DNA of 64,000 nt, taken from NCBI RefSeq assembly GCF_000196015.1, contig NC_007972.2, positions 1 through 64,000 of the forward strand. The letters are read 5' to 3'. Origin of the DNA: Cupriavidus metallidurans CH34. GTDB taxonomy: Bacteria > Pseudomonadota > Gammaproteobacteria > Burkholderiales > Burkholderiaceae. Both the position numbers and the translations under genes were made by a program. Positions within the stretch are counted from its first letter, which is position 1; every line of letters begins with the position of its first letter. Under the pieces are notes generated by a model, which worked only from the letters and a program-made list of their open reading frames with translations, was not told the DNA's origin and searched no databases. Of the stretch, positions 46,523 through 54,684 are shown in pieces.

Positions 46523-47764
46523 TCAGTTGAGCGGTTTGATCCGTCTGAAGGCGGTCAGAATGGCGAGGTCATAGCCGATTTTCAGCACACCGCAGGCCAA
46601 CGGCGGTGCGCCAATCCAGCCCATGGCCATTAGCCCTCCTGCAAGTACCGGGCTGACCGCAGCGGCCAGGCTCCTCGGAACAGCAGTCAGGCTTGCCGCC
46701 GCCGTACGCTCAGCGGGAGTCACCACAGCCATCACGAACGCCGTTCTAGTCGGCACGTCCATTTGCGACAGCGCACTGCGCGCAAGCAACAGCAGCAAAG
46801 TCAATGCCAACGATGGCGCGAAGGCGGCAGCAATCAGAAAGGCGCTCGAAGGGATGTGAGTGAACACCATGGTGTTCAGCAACCCGATCTTGCGCGCCAA
46901 CGGCACCGCCGCGAGCTGGGAGGCCGTTGTCAGCAATCCCGCCCAGAAAAAGAACTGACCCGCTGCTCCCGGGGACATCCCGAAACGCTGCATCAGCCAA
47001 AGCGACAACAGGGCATTCACTACCAGGCCGCCAGCAAACGCATCGATGCTGAATAGCATCGCCAGCCGGATAACGATGTGACGAGATGGGCCCAGGGGGG
47101 TAGTTGGTGCGGTCGACTGCGGATGAGGTTTGGGAAGGCGGGTATAGAGCGCCCATAACGCGATGCCGGTCAAGGCGTAAATGACAAACATCCACCGCAT
47201 TGCCGCCAGAAACGACACATCGGCATGAGCGGAGATCCATGCCGGCAGGGCAGCAGCCAAGGCGCCGATGGCGGCGGAGAATGCCCCCACAAGGCTGTAC
47301 CGAGCGAACAGCGCCGTCCGGGCCTCAGGTGTCGCGGCGTCTGCAAGACGGGCTTGCTCCAGCGGCAGGAACACGCTGACATCGCCCGAGCTCGGGTTCA
47401 GCGTACCGACAAAGGCTACGATCAACAGTGGCCACAGTGATGTCAGGACTGCAAAGCCCAGCCCTGTAGCCGCCATCAGCACCGCAGCAAGCATCAGCAG
47501 ACGGCGTTGTGAAAAGCGGCTCCCAACGAGTCCGACGAGAATGGTTCCGAGCGCGGAGCCAATCAGCGTCACGCTGCTGATCAGTCCGACAGAAAACTGG
47601 CCGAAGCCAAGCCCCAGCAGATACGCTGGCAGGAGTACCGCGACATACCCGTCGCACAATCCACGCAACGCACGGCCGACGAGAAGCGGCTTCACGCTTG
47701 CGTCGATTCCAGGCGGAAGCACAAGACTGGCGAGTTTCGTACGGAAGGTTGCGCGTGCCGACAT
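46523..47764 (-). CDS. MFS transporter in the chr cluster
   Basis: A major facilitator superfamily protein of about 413 aa with 12 predicted membrane helices. GRALRGLCDGYVAVLLPAYLLGLG is helix 1, and a long cytoplasmic loop (RLPKPHPQSTAPTTPLGP) sits at the middle. The frame starts at 47824, but the ATG at 47764 (MSARATFRTK) avoids overlap with the preceding gene and has GGCGAGG before it. The substrate is unknown. MFS genes accompany chr genes on metal plasmids and may export a reduced chromium species or a related anion; that is inference. Confidence 0.75.
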   Translation of the reverse strand: MSARATFRTKLASLVLPPGIDASVKPLLVGRALRGLCDGYVAVLLPAYLLGLGFGQFSVGLISSVTLIGSALGTILVGLVGSRFSQRRLLMLAAVLMAATGLGFAVLTSLWPLLIVAFVGTLNPSSGDVSVFLPLEQARLADAATPEARTALFARYSLVGAFSAAIGALAAALPAWISAHADVSFLAAMRWMFVIYALTGIALWALYTRLPKPHPQSTAPTTPLGPSRHIVIRLAMLFSIDAFAGGLVVNALLSLWLMQRFGMSPGAAGQFFFWAGLLTTASQLAAVPLARKIGLLNTMVFTHIPSSAFLIAAAFAPSLALTLLLLLARSALSQMDVPTRTAFVMAVVTPAERTAAASLTAVPRSLAAAVSPVLAGGLMAMGWIGAPPLACGVLKIGYDLAILTAFRRIKPLN

Positions 47765-47786
47765 GCCAGCCTCGCCTGGTGCGGAG

Positions 47787-48095
47787 TCAGTCCTCGTCAT
47801 CGTCGTCTGCGAGTTGTCTGCCATCCTCGCCGATCAATATTGTTGTCTTGTCAGCGCCGGACCCGAAAGTGACCTCGTATCTAGTCCTGCCATCCGCTAC
47901 CTGCTTTTTGATGTCGCCGACGGCGCGGCCCCTCGCCTGCTGGTCAATCGTTGATCTGACTGGTGCGGGAACCTGAGCGATGGCGACCACCTGGTGACTG
48001 CGCTCGCCGAATGGGTGCCTGTCGCAGCCCGTCGTGGCCAGGGCTAGTGCACCAGCCAGTGCAGCCGATGCGAACTTGCGAAGACGAGAAGACAT
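47787..48095 (-). CDS. Probable lipoprotein of the chr cluster
   Basis: A 102-aa protein with a signal sequence and possible lipobox (GALALATTGCDRH). The mature part resembles a PepSY-like fold (VPAPVRSTIDQQARGRAVGDIKKQVADGRTRYEVTFGSG). The extreme C-terminus is acidic (DDDDED). GGAGGGAGCC precedes the ATG. Periplasmic sensing or protection under chromate stress is a guess from location. Confidence 0.65.
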   Translation of the reverse strand: MSSRLRKFASAALAGALALATTGCDRHPFGERSHQVVAIAQVPAPVRSTIDQQARGRAVGDIKKQVADGRTRYEVTFGSGADKTTILIGEDGRQLADDDDED

Positions 48096-48114
48096 CGCAG
48101 GCTCCCTCCTTTCT

Positions 48115-48474
48115 TCACTGAATCACCAACTTCCCTTGCGCCAAGAGGACGCCATCGCGGCGATACTCAATCATTTGGCCGTACCGCCACACCTCGAAAC
48201 ACTCCTCGGCCTTTGCGCTGGGATAGGCCAGGCAAAGATTGCTGCCGCGTACACTCCAGCGCCCCTTCTGCACCTGGCCTTGCATGATGGATTCGACGGT
48301 ACCGTCCGATGCGAATTTGTCGGCCCAGTGGGGGCCGTCAGTGATCACCTTCCCGCTGATTGTCCGTTTGATCTCCGATGCCTTCAGGTGTCGAAATACG
48401 TCTTGCGCCGTTGCTGCGGTCGCTGAACTGGTGATAGCGATTCCTGCACATACCGCAGTCAGTATTCGTTTCAT
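48115..48474 (-). CDS. Exported hypothetical protein of the chr cluster
   Basis: A 119-aa protein with a signal peptide (MKRILTAVCAGIAITSSATAATA). The mature domain is beta-rich and lipocalin-like, with a disulfide-type cysteine pair (NLCLAYP, EECFEVW). It is on the minus strand between the chrF-like gene and the lipoprotein gene, 19 bases from the latter. No activity is known. Confidence 0.7.
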   Translation of the reverse strand: MKRILTAVCAGIAITSSATAATAQDVFRHLKASEIKRTISGKVITDGPHWADKFASDGTVESIMQGQVQKGRWSVRGSNLCLAYPSAKAEECFEVWRYGQMIEYRRDGVLLAQGKLVIQ

Positions 48475-48532
48475 TTGAACGTCCCAAGGGAAGTCAGGTG
48501 GAGACCTGTGGTGGCCATTGATGGGTTTCCGC

Positions 48533-48955
48533 CTAACAGCTTTGACACCATGCGTACAATGCGTCGTACATCACCACGCCTTGCGCAAGCATCTCGTGGT
48601 CATTCGTGAAGACATGAGAAAGCCCTAGTGAAATGGCGTAGAGCCCGCTTGACTGCGGCGTGAGGTCGAGCCGCGAGGTATCCGCACCGCGAACAATGCT
48701 GGCTAGTTGCTGAAGGGCCGGATTCTCGCCTAACTTGTACTTCTCCAGAAACGCGTCGAAGCTGCACAGCTCACCGACGTGCGTGAGCTCAACACCTGGG
48801 ATGTCGTAGGGGATCGCGCCGGTTTCGTTGGCGATGCGAACCACGTCGCCCGACGGTACATACAGGAAGTCGGGCGCGTCATCGACAAATCGGGCGATCA
48901 GCCATGGGCAGGCAATACGATCGATCTTTGGCCGTTCACGTGTGATCCATTTCAT
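48533..48955 (-). CDS. chrF: ChrF-like chromate resistance protein
   Basis: A 140-aa protein homologous to the C-terminal half of ChrB. Both share the IDRIACPWLIARFVDDAPDFLYVPSGDV pattern with WITRERPKIDRIACPW, and GVELTHVGELCSFDAFL matches GATFTHIGDRVSFEVLL of ChrB. ChrF is regarded as a regulatory or accessory protein in the pMOL28 chromate operon. The ATG overlaps the stop of chrE (ATGA). Confidence 0.85.
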   Translation of the reverse strand: MKWITRERPKIDRIACPWLIARFVDDAPDFLYVPSGDVVRIANETGAIPYDIPGVELTHVGELCSFDAFLEKYKLGENPALQQLASIVRGADTSRLDLTPQSSGLYAISLGLSHVFTNDHEMLAQGVVMYDALYAWCQSC

Positions 48956-49293
48956 GGCTCTATCCGTAATGGTTTCCGAATCGTCGGGTGATTACCTGCG
49001 ATCCAGTCTTCGAATCCACCAACCAGATACGTCGCGTCGAAGCCAACGGCCTCGAGTAGCGCTGCGCAGTCCTGGCTGACCTGGTGGCCGTGGACGCAAT
49101 AGACGGTAACCGGGCGATTCGCATCAAGCGTGGCGATCCAGTTGCCAAGTTCGTCCGGATTGCGCCAGGCAGCCCCCGCAATCATTTGTTCACTCGCATC
49201 GAACGCAGGCTTACGCCGGACGTCGATCAACTGCGGGGCGTTTAATCCGTGCAAGGCAGCCGCGAGTTCCAAGGAAGATGTGGCGTTAGGCAT
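48952..49293 (-). CDS. chrE: Rhodanese-like protein ChrE
   Basis: A 113-aa single-domain rhodanese. The active-site cysteine is in VTVYCVHGHQVSQ; the remaining fold (PQLIDVRRKPAFDAS at the start, ATYLVGGFEDWIAG at the end) is standard. Rhodaneses transfer sulfur; in the chr operon ChrE may help with chromium-glutathione complexes. Coupled to chrF. Confidence 0.85.
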   Translation of the reverse strand: MPNATSSLELAAALHGLNAPQLIDVRRKPAFDASEQMIAGAAWRNPDELGNWIATLDANRPVTVYCVHGHQVSQDCAALLEAVGFDATYLVGGFEDWIAGNHPTIRKPLRIEP

Positions 49294-49310
49294 AGGTGTG
49301 CCTGCTTCGG

Positions 49311-49904
49311 TTAGTCCCGCACGGCAGCCGCGAAGCGAGTGGCCGCCCGTTGCCAGTGGATGTTCTGCATGAACGCGTCCACATAAGCTGCCGCCTTTGC
49401 GCCGTAGTCCATGTGGTAGGAGTGCTCATACATATCGAGCGCCAGGACCGGTGTACCCCCAGCCAACGTATGGGCGTGGTCAGATGCCCACTGGTTGACC
49501 AGCCGCCCGTCACGCGGCGAGTAAGTAAGCAGTACCCAGCCCGATCCGCCGCCGAGCGCCTTGCCCATCGCGGTGAATTCGGCCTGCCAGCGTTCGACCG
49601 AGCCGAAATCACGTTCGATCGCCGTCTTTAAAGCACCGTCCAGCGAACCGCCGTCACCCAGGCTGTCGAAGTACACCTCATGCAGAATCATGGAATTCGT
49701 CGCGATGAGTTCTTCGCGCTTCAGTCCGTTGAGCGTGAACACGGGAGCGGTTGCCATATCCAGCTCTGCGAGCGTGGCCGTAATGGCATTCAGTCGCTTG
49801 ACCGCGCCGCCATAATTGTTCTCATAGTGGCTGAAGATCAGCTTCTCGGAGAGGCCAGTCAGCTTCGCAGGTTCACAACCTAGCGGCTTCATTTCGTAGA
49901 GCAT
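49311..49904 (-). CDS. chrC: Iron superoxide dismutase ChrC
   Basis: A 197-aa Fe/Mn superoxide dismutase-type protein that removes superoxide formed during chromate reduction. Metal ligands are recognisable in FSHYENNYGG, NSMILHEVYFD and LALDMYEHSYHMDYG. ATG 49904 is chosen because CAGGAG lies at proper distance and it gives the known ChrC length. The active-site tyrosine is also in HYENNY. It follows chrA by 19 bases. Confidence 0.9.
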   Translation of the reverse strand: MLYEMKPLGCEPAKLTGLSEKLIFSHYENNYGGAVKRLNAITATLAELDMATAPVFTLNGLKREELIATNSMILHEVYFDSLGDGGSLDGALKTAIERDFGSVERWQAEFTAMGKALGGGSGWVLLTYSPRDGRLVNQWASDHAHTLAGGTPVLALDMYEHSYHMDYGAKAAAYVDAFMQNIHWQRAATRFAAAVRD

Positions 49905-49923
49905 AAGAGTCTCCTGTGGCATC

Positions 49924-51129
49924 TCAGTGATGCAACAACGGATAGGCGACCAGACCAATCAAGGCCGCCCCGGCAACGATCATGGGCTCGGACAGCTTCT
50001 TGAACTTCAGAAGCAATGCGACGGTGACAAGCGCCAGCAACGCTGTCGGGATATCAACGATCGACCGCTTCGCCAACACGATCACCGCGCCAGTAATGGC
50101 GCCGATGGCCGCCGCGGTGACACCGTCCACAAAGGCGAGGATCGCAGGTAGTTTTCCGTATTTCTTGAAATATGGGGCGGGTAGGACGGTGAACAGGTAG
50201 CACGGTAGAAACGTTGCGGCCGCAGCCACGCAGGCGCCAGGCAGGCCGGCGACGAGGTAGCCAATGAAGCCAACGGTGATGACCACCGGGCCGGGTGTGA
50301 TCATGGCGACTGCGACGGCATCGACAAACTGCTTGTCGTTCAGCCAGTGGTACTCCGTCACCACACCACCGTACAGGAACGGCACGATGGCAAGTCCCGA
50401 CCCGAAAACGAAGGCTCCCGCCTTGGCAAAGAACACGCCAATCTGGGAAAGAAGCGGCCAATCCAACGTACTCATCATGCCGCTTGCCGCCGGCAGTGGG
50501 GTCGCAGCGAACGCATTCATCTTGCCTTGGCGCAGCCACTTCGGCGGGGCGCGCCAGAACCAGACCAGGACGCCCGCGGCAAGGAACAGCCACGCCACTT
50601 CCGATTCTGTAATGACCGTGACGGCCACGAGCACCAGATAGATAAACCAGAGCAACTTGTCGTTGCCGACGCTCTTTTTGGTCAGCTTGTACGCGCTGAT
50701 TGCGATGATGCCAATCACTGCTGCGCCTACGCCATAGAATACCGACTGCATCCAGGTCAGGCCGCCGAAGCGCACATATGCCCACCCGAGTGCCAACACC
50801 ATGAGAAACGACGGCAGTACAAAGGCCACGCCGACGAGCGTTGCGCCTACGATGCGGTAGTGGACGTATCCCAGGTAAATGGCCAGTTGAGCGGCAAGCG
50901 GTCCCGGCGCGAGCTGGGCCAGGGCAAGGCCTTCCTTGTAGTCGGCATCGGTGATCCACTGCTTTGCCTCGACGAGGTCGCGGTGCATGTAGCCGGCTAG
51001 CGCCACGGGACCGCCAAAGCCGAGGGTGCCAAGCCGCAGGAAGTACATCACCAGTTGGCGTAGCGTATAAGTGGGCGCGGTATGTACCGAACCGGCTGCA
51101 GTGGTATCGGGTGGTTGGGGCGAGTTCAT
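49924..51129 (-). CDS. chrA: Chromate efflux transporter ChrA
   Basis: A 401-aa CHR-family antiporter that exports chromate from the cytoplasm using the membrane potential. It has two homologous halves, each starting with the FLRLGTLGFGGPVALAGYM or FFAKAGAFVFGSGLAIVPFL motif, and 10-13 membrane segments. The ATG at 51129 gives 401 aa, the length of ChrA on pMOL28; an upstream TTG at 51168 in the same frame is less likely. It is co-transcribed with chrB. Confidence 0.95.
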   Translation of the reverse strand: MNSPQPPDTTAAGSVHTAPTYTLRQLVMYFLRLGTLGFGGPVALAGYMHRDLVEAKQWITDADYKEGLALAQLAPGPLAAQLAIYLGYVHYRIVGATLVGVAFVLPSFLMVLALGWAYVRFGGLTWMQSVFYGVGAAVIGIIAISAYKLTKKSVGNDKLLWFIYLVLVAVTVITESEVAWLFLAAGVLVWFWRAPPKWLRQGKMNAFAATPLPAASGMMSTLDWPLLSQIGVFFAKAGAFVFGSGLAIVPFLYGGVVTEYHWLNDKQFVDAVAVAMITPGPVVITVGFIGYLVAGLPGACVAAAATFLPCYLFTVLPAPYFKKYGKLPAILAFVDGVTAAAIGAITGAVIVLAKRSIVDIPTALLALVTVALLLKFKKLSEPMIVAGAALIGLVAYPLLHH

Positions 51130-51171
51130 CGTGTCTGTTGAATAGTTTGCTTCTTTGTTGATTGGCAACGA

Positions 51172-52146
51172 CTAGCGTTTGCGCGGGCTTGAGAAATGCG
51201 TGTACAGCGAGTCGAGGACATAGCCGACTTCATCCAGCAGTGCGTCGTCGTTAGGGAGGCGTTCCCGGGCGCCTGCCAGCACTGCCTCAAAGCCACTGGC
51301 TTCGGCAACCGGTGTGCCGCCGACATCCAGAACATGGATCATCTGGCCGAGGCGGGCGAGCCCTTTGTCTTCGTCTAGTCCGAAGCTGGCGAGCAGCACC
51401 TCAAACGAAACGCGGTCGCCAATGTGTGTGAACGTCGCGCCATCGAAGTCGAATCCAAGTGCGTCGTCAGGGCACTGACGGACATCTTCGAGCCAGAGAA
51501 AAGTGGCATGGGGATCGATAAAGCGCCGGATCAACCAAGCGCAGGCGACACGGTCTACCCATAGATGCTGGCGGGTCGCCCACTGGCGCCCCTGATACTG
51601 GGTCGGGTCACGTCGCGGAATGTTGCCGGCTACTCCGTGCGGCTCGCCGGGCGAAAGCAAGATGTCGATCGCTGCATTGAAGTCGCGCCACTGCAATTCG
51701 GCACGGGCGGACGCCTCGTTAGGGAAAAAATCGACCTTGCGGATAGCGTCGATCCCTCGACCGTGCCGGCGTGCCACGCGCAGCAGCTCCGCCTCGTCCG
51801 AATCGGACAATGTTGAGCGGGCGCTGGAGAGTTCGACCATCCATTCGGCATATTCGGTGGACCGGTCGAACAACGCGCGATACTCCGCCTCCTGCTGGTC
51901 GTCAGCGGCCTGTACGGACAGCATCCAGACCTTGCCATCCTCACTGGCCGCATCGGTTGCCAGTGTCTGCAAAGGTGCCCGCAGTCCTGGCAGATTGGGG
52001 AGTAGATAGGCCCCGTCCCGCAGTGCTGTGGCGCCAAGCGCCTTGATCCCGCGCCAGAATCGCATGCGCGCAGTGGAGGCGGATGTTGGCAAGCTAACGA
52101 CGAGCAGTAGCCAGGCAGTCTCGGGAGAGGATGGGAGAGCGTTCAT
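51172..52146 (-). CDS. chrB: Chromate-sensing regulator ChrB
   Basis: A 324-aa two-domain protein. The N-terminal part (LLLVVSLPTSASTARMRFWRGIKALGATALRDGAYLLP) is the ChrB N-terminal domain, and the C-terminal part (VDRVACAWLIRRFIDPHATFLWLED) the ChrB C-domain shared with ChrF. ChrB senses chromate and regulates the chr promoter. A perfect 18-bp palindrome lies 37 bases upstream of the start. It is the first gene of the minus-strand operon. Confidence 0.92.
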   Translation of the reverse strand: MNALPSSPETAWLLLVVSLPTSASTARMRFWRGIKALGATALRDGAYLLPNLPGLRAPLQTLATDAASEDGKVWMLSVQAADDQQEAEYRALFDRSTEYAEWMVELSSARSTLSDSDEAELLRVARRHGRGIDAIRKVDFFPNEASARAELQWRDFNAAIDILLSPGEPHGVAGNIPRRDPTQYQGRQWATRQHLWVDRVACAWLIRRFIDPHATFLWLEDVRQCPDDALGFDFDGATFTHIGDRVSFEVLLASFGLDEDKGLARLGQMIHVLDVGGTPVAEASGFEAVLAGARERLPNDDALLDEVGYVLDSLYTHFSSPRKR

Positions 52147-52183
52147 GCAGACAGCTTAGCGGGCTGTATGCGCTACTTCAATG

Positions 52184-52201
52184 TTGTAGAGATCTCTACA
52201 A
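52184..52201. promoter_or_regulatory. 18-bp perfect palindrome upstream of chrB
   Basis: TTGTAGAGATCTCTACAA, a perfect dyad with no spacer, between the divergent chrB and 52427 genes. Its position suits a ChrB operator controlling the chr promoter. Confidence 0.7.
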
Positions 52202-52426
52202 AATCAACGTTCGGCGCCTTGGAGATTGCAATAAAGTGCCGTATGAGCACTTTTACCTCCATGGTGCTCGCTCCTTAACTCGCGAGCAGTCTGTAGGACG
52301 ATGGCGGATGTATGGCCAGCCCCTATGGAGTTACAAGAATTCATCGCCCCCTGCGCATACGACAGAGCCCTCTACATCCGGGCCATCGTTCTTGTTGCCG
52401 AGTTGGGTCTATTTAGGAGGTGCCTT

Positions 52427-52795
52427 ATGAAAGGACTCTCGATCGCATTGATTGTGATGGGATATCTCGCCGTTCCTTCTGCTGTTGCCGCCGCCCCGCA
52501 CGCAAGCGAAGGCATTCTGGTCGACGAACAGGGAATGACGTTGTACGTCTTCGCTGGAAAGAGCAGCCCCGATGCCAAATCCTGCGAGGGGAACTGCGAG
52601 CGGAATTTTCCACCTGCACTCGCCGCTTCCGACGACAAACCGGTTGGGATGCTCACGCTAGTCCCCGGCCGCGGTGGTAAATCGCAATGGGCTTATCAAG
52701 GAAAGCCGTTGTATCGCGGCCTGATGGACAAGAAGCCAGGCGACCGTTCAGGGGATGGTCTGAATGAGGTTTGGCACAGCGTGCCTGTGCGATGA
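52427..52795 (+). CDS. Secreted-repeat (COG4315-like) protein
   Basis: A 122-aa exported protein: signal peptide MKGLSIALIVMGYLAVPSAVA and one domain of the secreted-repeat family (EGILVDEQGMTLYVFAGKSSPDAKSCEGNCERNFPPALA, then WAYQGKPLYRGLMDKKPGD). The CxxxC pair may form a disulfide. An ideal AGGAGG precedes the ATG. Divergent from chrB, so possibly under the same palindrome. Its role is unknown, but a similar gene borders chr operons elsewhere as far as I recall. Confidence 0.75.
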   Translation: MKGLSIALIVMGYLAVPSAVAAAPHASEGILVDEQGMTLYVFAGKSSPDAKSCEGNCERNFPPALAASDDKPVGMLTLVPGRGGKSQWAYQGKPLYRGLMDKKPGDRSGDGLNEVWHSVPVR

Positions 52796-52855
52796 ACGCT
52801 TGGTCGAAATGAGAGTTCGGGCGGGAGACCCTCGTGCATTGACTGCGGTCAGAAC

Positions 52856-52886
52856 CCTGGCGGCCGCGACGTTGGCGGCCGCCAGG
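52856..52886. terminator. Bidirectional hairpin between convergent genes
   Basis: CCTGGCGGCCGC and GCGGCCGCCAGG form a perfect 12-bp stem with a 7-base loop, between the plus-strand secreted protein gene and the minus-strand small gene. Confidence 0.7.
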
Positions 52887-52903
52887 TAATGCCTGGCTTT
52901 GCT

Positions 52904-53035
52904 TTAGTGGCAGTGACGAATGCCGGTCTTGTGGTCCATATGACAGCCTTGACTGTCAGTTCCGCCGCTGTGCGCCCATACACTGCCCGATGCGCAAGCC
53001 AGAACGGCGGTGAGAATGATGGCAATCCGTTTCAA
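52904..53035 (-). CDS. Short secreted YHYH-type protein (43 aa)
   Basis: A 43-aa frame on the minus strand with a TTG start at 53035 and AGGGAG a few bases before it. Residues 1-21 form a signal peptide (MKRIAIILTAVLACASGSVWA), and the mature 22 residues read HSGGTDSQGCHMDHKTGIRHCH. This matches the short His/Cys motif of YHYH-domain proteins (HSGG..D..GCH..., K.G..HCH). The His- and Cys-rich mature peptide suggests metal binding. It sits between chr and cnr. Confidence 0.65.
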   Translation of the reverse strand: MKRIAIILTAVLACASGSVWAHSGGTDSQGCHMDHKTGIRHCH

Positions 53036-53309
53036 AGTCAGTCTCCCTGGAATATTGGTTTGCGGTCTCAATTTGCCGCACGCTCAAACTATCATCAGAG
53101 CGGTGATTAGGCCTTCCCCGCCACGGGAGGGCCTGTTGCGGCCGTGTCACAGCGCCAACGCCCGAGAATCTCGGCGGCAAGACGTGCCGCGAGGCTGAAG
53201 TCTCCTTCAGCCCCTGAGTCGCGAATTTCTGCAATTTTCTACCCGAGGTTCAAGGGGGAGTCCTTCGCGCAGCCGTATAAGAGGCAATGGATCTGGATGG
53301 AGGTTTGCC

Positions 53310-53597
53310 ATGGCAGACGTGGAAGAGTGGCTGACGCACGCGAGAAAAGTGACGCAAGAGGCGTCCATTGGGGTCGATGTGACCAGCATTCAGGAGTGCA
53401 TCAGTGCAGAGCCGGCCCAAAGAGTCCTCGTCGCGCGCCGCGACGCGTGGCGTGCCATCTGCTGCGCCGCATTTGCAGCCTTGGTCGCGTTTGCGGCAAT
53501 CAATCGCGTGGCGACCATCATGTTGGAAAAGCCTGCCCCGACGTGGGTGGCGACGCCGTCCGCCGCCTCTCCCTTTGGACTCCTCATCGGTAAATGA
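53310..53597 (+). CDS. cnrY: Anti-sigma factor CnrY
   Basis: A 95-aa membrane-bound anti-sigma factor. The short N-terminal cytoplasmic part ([19 protein letters not shown]) wraps around CnrH; one membrane helix ([20 protein letters not shown]) follows. With CnrX it keeps the operon silent when nickel and cobalt are low. The length equals the known CnrY. TGGAGG precedes the ATG; 4-base overlap with cnrX. Confidence 0.93.
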
Positions 53598-54040
53598 TGA
53601 AATCTCGTACCCGACGGCTTTCCTTGTCTACGCTGTTTGGCGCACTACTTGGCGTGTCCGTCGCGGCGGCATGGCTGTATTACTCGCATCGGAATGAAGC
53701 CGGACATGGTGACTTGCATGAAATCCTGCACGAAGCTGTTCCACTAGATGCCAACGAGCGCGAGATTCTTGAGTTGAAAGAAGATGCCTTTGCGCAGCGT
53801 CGGCGCGAGATCGAAACACGCCTGCGGGCTGCAAATGGCAAGCTTGCCGACGCCATCGCCAAGAATCCCGCCTGGTCACCGGAGGTGGAAGCAGCAACCC
53901 AGGAAGTAGAGCGGGCCGCCGGCGATCTCCAGCGAGCGACCTTGGTTCACGTGTTTGAAATGCGTGCGGGCCTGAAGCCGGAACATCGACCTGCTTACGA
54001 TCGCGTTCTTATCGATGCACTACGCCGCGGCTCGCAGTGA
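53594..54040 (+). CDS. cnrX: Periplasmic Ni/Co sensor CnrX
   Basis: A 148-aa membrane-anchored periplasmic sensor. The metal ligands known for CnrX are all present at the same positions: H42, H46, E63, H119 and M123 (LHEILHE, LKED, LVHVFEM). Binding of Ni(II) or Co(II) is thought to release CnrH from CnrY. One N-terminal membrane helix and a four-helix periplasmic bundle are predicted. Overlaps cnrH at GTGA. Confidence 0.95.
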   Translation: MMKSRTRRLSLSTLFGALLGVSVAAAWLYYSHRNEAGHGDLHEILHEAVPLDANEREILELKEDAFAQRRREIETRLRAANGKLADAIAKNPAWSPEVEAATQEVERAAGDLQRATLVHVFEMRAGLKPEHRPAYDRVLIDALRRGSQ

Positions 54041-54612
54041 ATCCGGAAGACGCTGACAGGATCCTTGCCGCACAGGCCGCTTCCGGCAACCAGCGTGCAT
54101 TCGGCCAACTTGTGGCGCGACATGGCGTGGCGCTGGCTCAGGCCGCGCGCAGCTTCGGCATCCCTGAAACCGATGTGGACGACGTCGTCCAGGACACCTT
54201 TGTTGCCGCCTGGCACGCCCTGGATGACTTCGATCCCGACAGGCCATTTCGCGCCTGGCTCTTCCGCATTGGGCTGAACAAGATGCGGGACTTGTATCGC
54301 TTTCGGCGCGTCAGGCAGTTCCTTTTCGGTGCCGAAAACCTCGGCGACCTGGAGCTTGCGGGCGGCGTGGCCAACGACGAGCCGGGCCCGGAGCAACAGG
54401 TTGCCGCCCGGCTGGAGTTGGCCCGCGTGGCTAGCACCTTGGGCAAGCTGGACACGGGTTCGCGAGAAGTCATAGTCCTGACGGCCATTGTCGGGATGTC
54501 TCAGCCAGAAGCGGCTGCCGTGCTTGGGCTGAGTGTGAAGGCTGTCGAAGGGCGCATCGGGCGGGCACGGGCCAAGCTTTCCGCCCTGCTGGATGCTGAC
54601 TCGGAAAAATAA
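54037..54612 (+). CDS. cnrH: ECF sigma factor CnrH
   Basis: A 191-aa extracytoplasmic-function sigma factor: region 2 [40 protein letters not shown] and region 4 [34 protein letters not shown]. It directs transcription of cnrYXH and cnrCBAT when freed from CnrY. The start is GTG, overlapping the cnrX stop by 4 bases. Unlike most sigma/anti-sigma operons, the anti-sigma gene comes first, as known for cnr. Confidence 0.95.
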
Positions 54613-54684
54613 GTTTGGATTCACCGAGGGGAAGCATCGACCTGGTCCGTATAGAGAGGGATAGCCTCCACCGCTGACCTCTTG

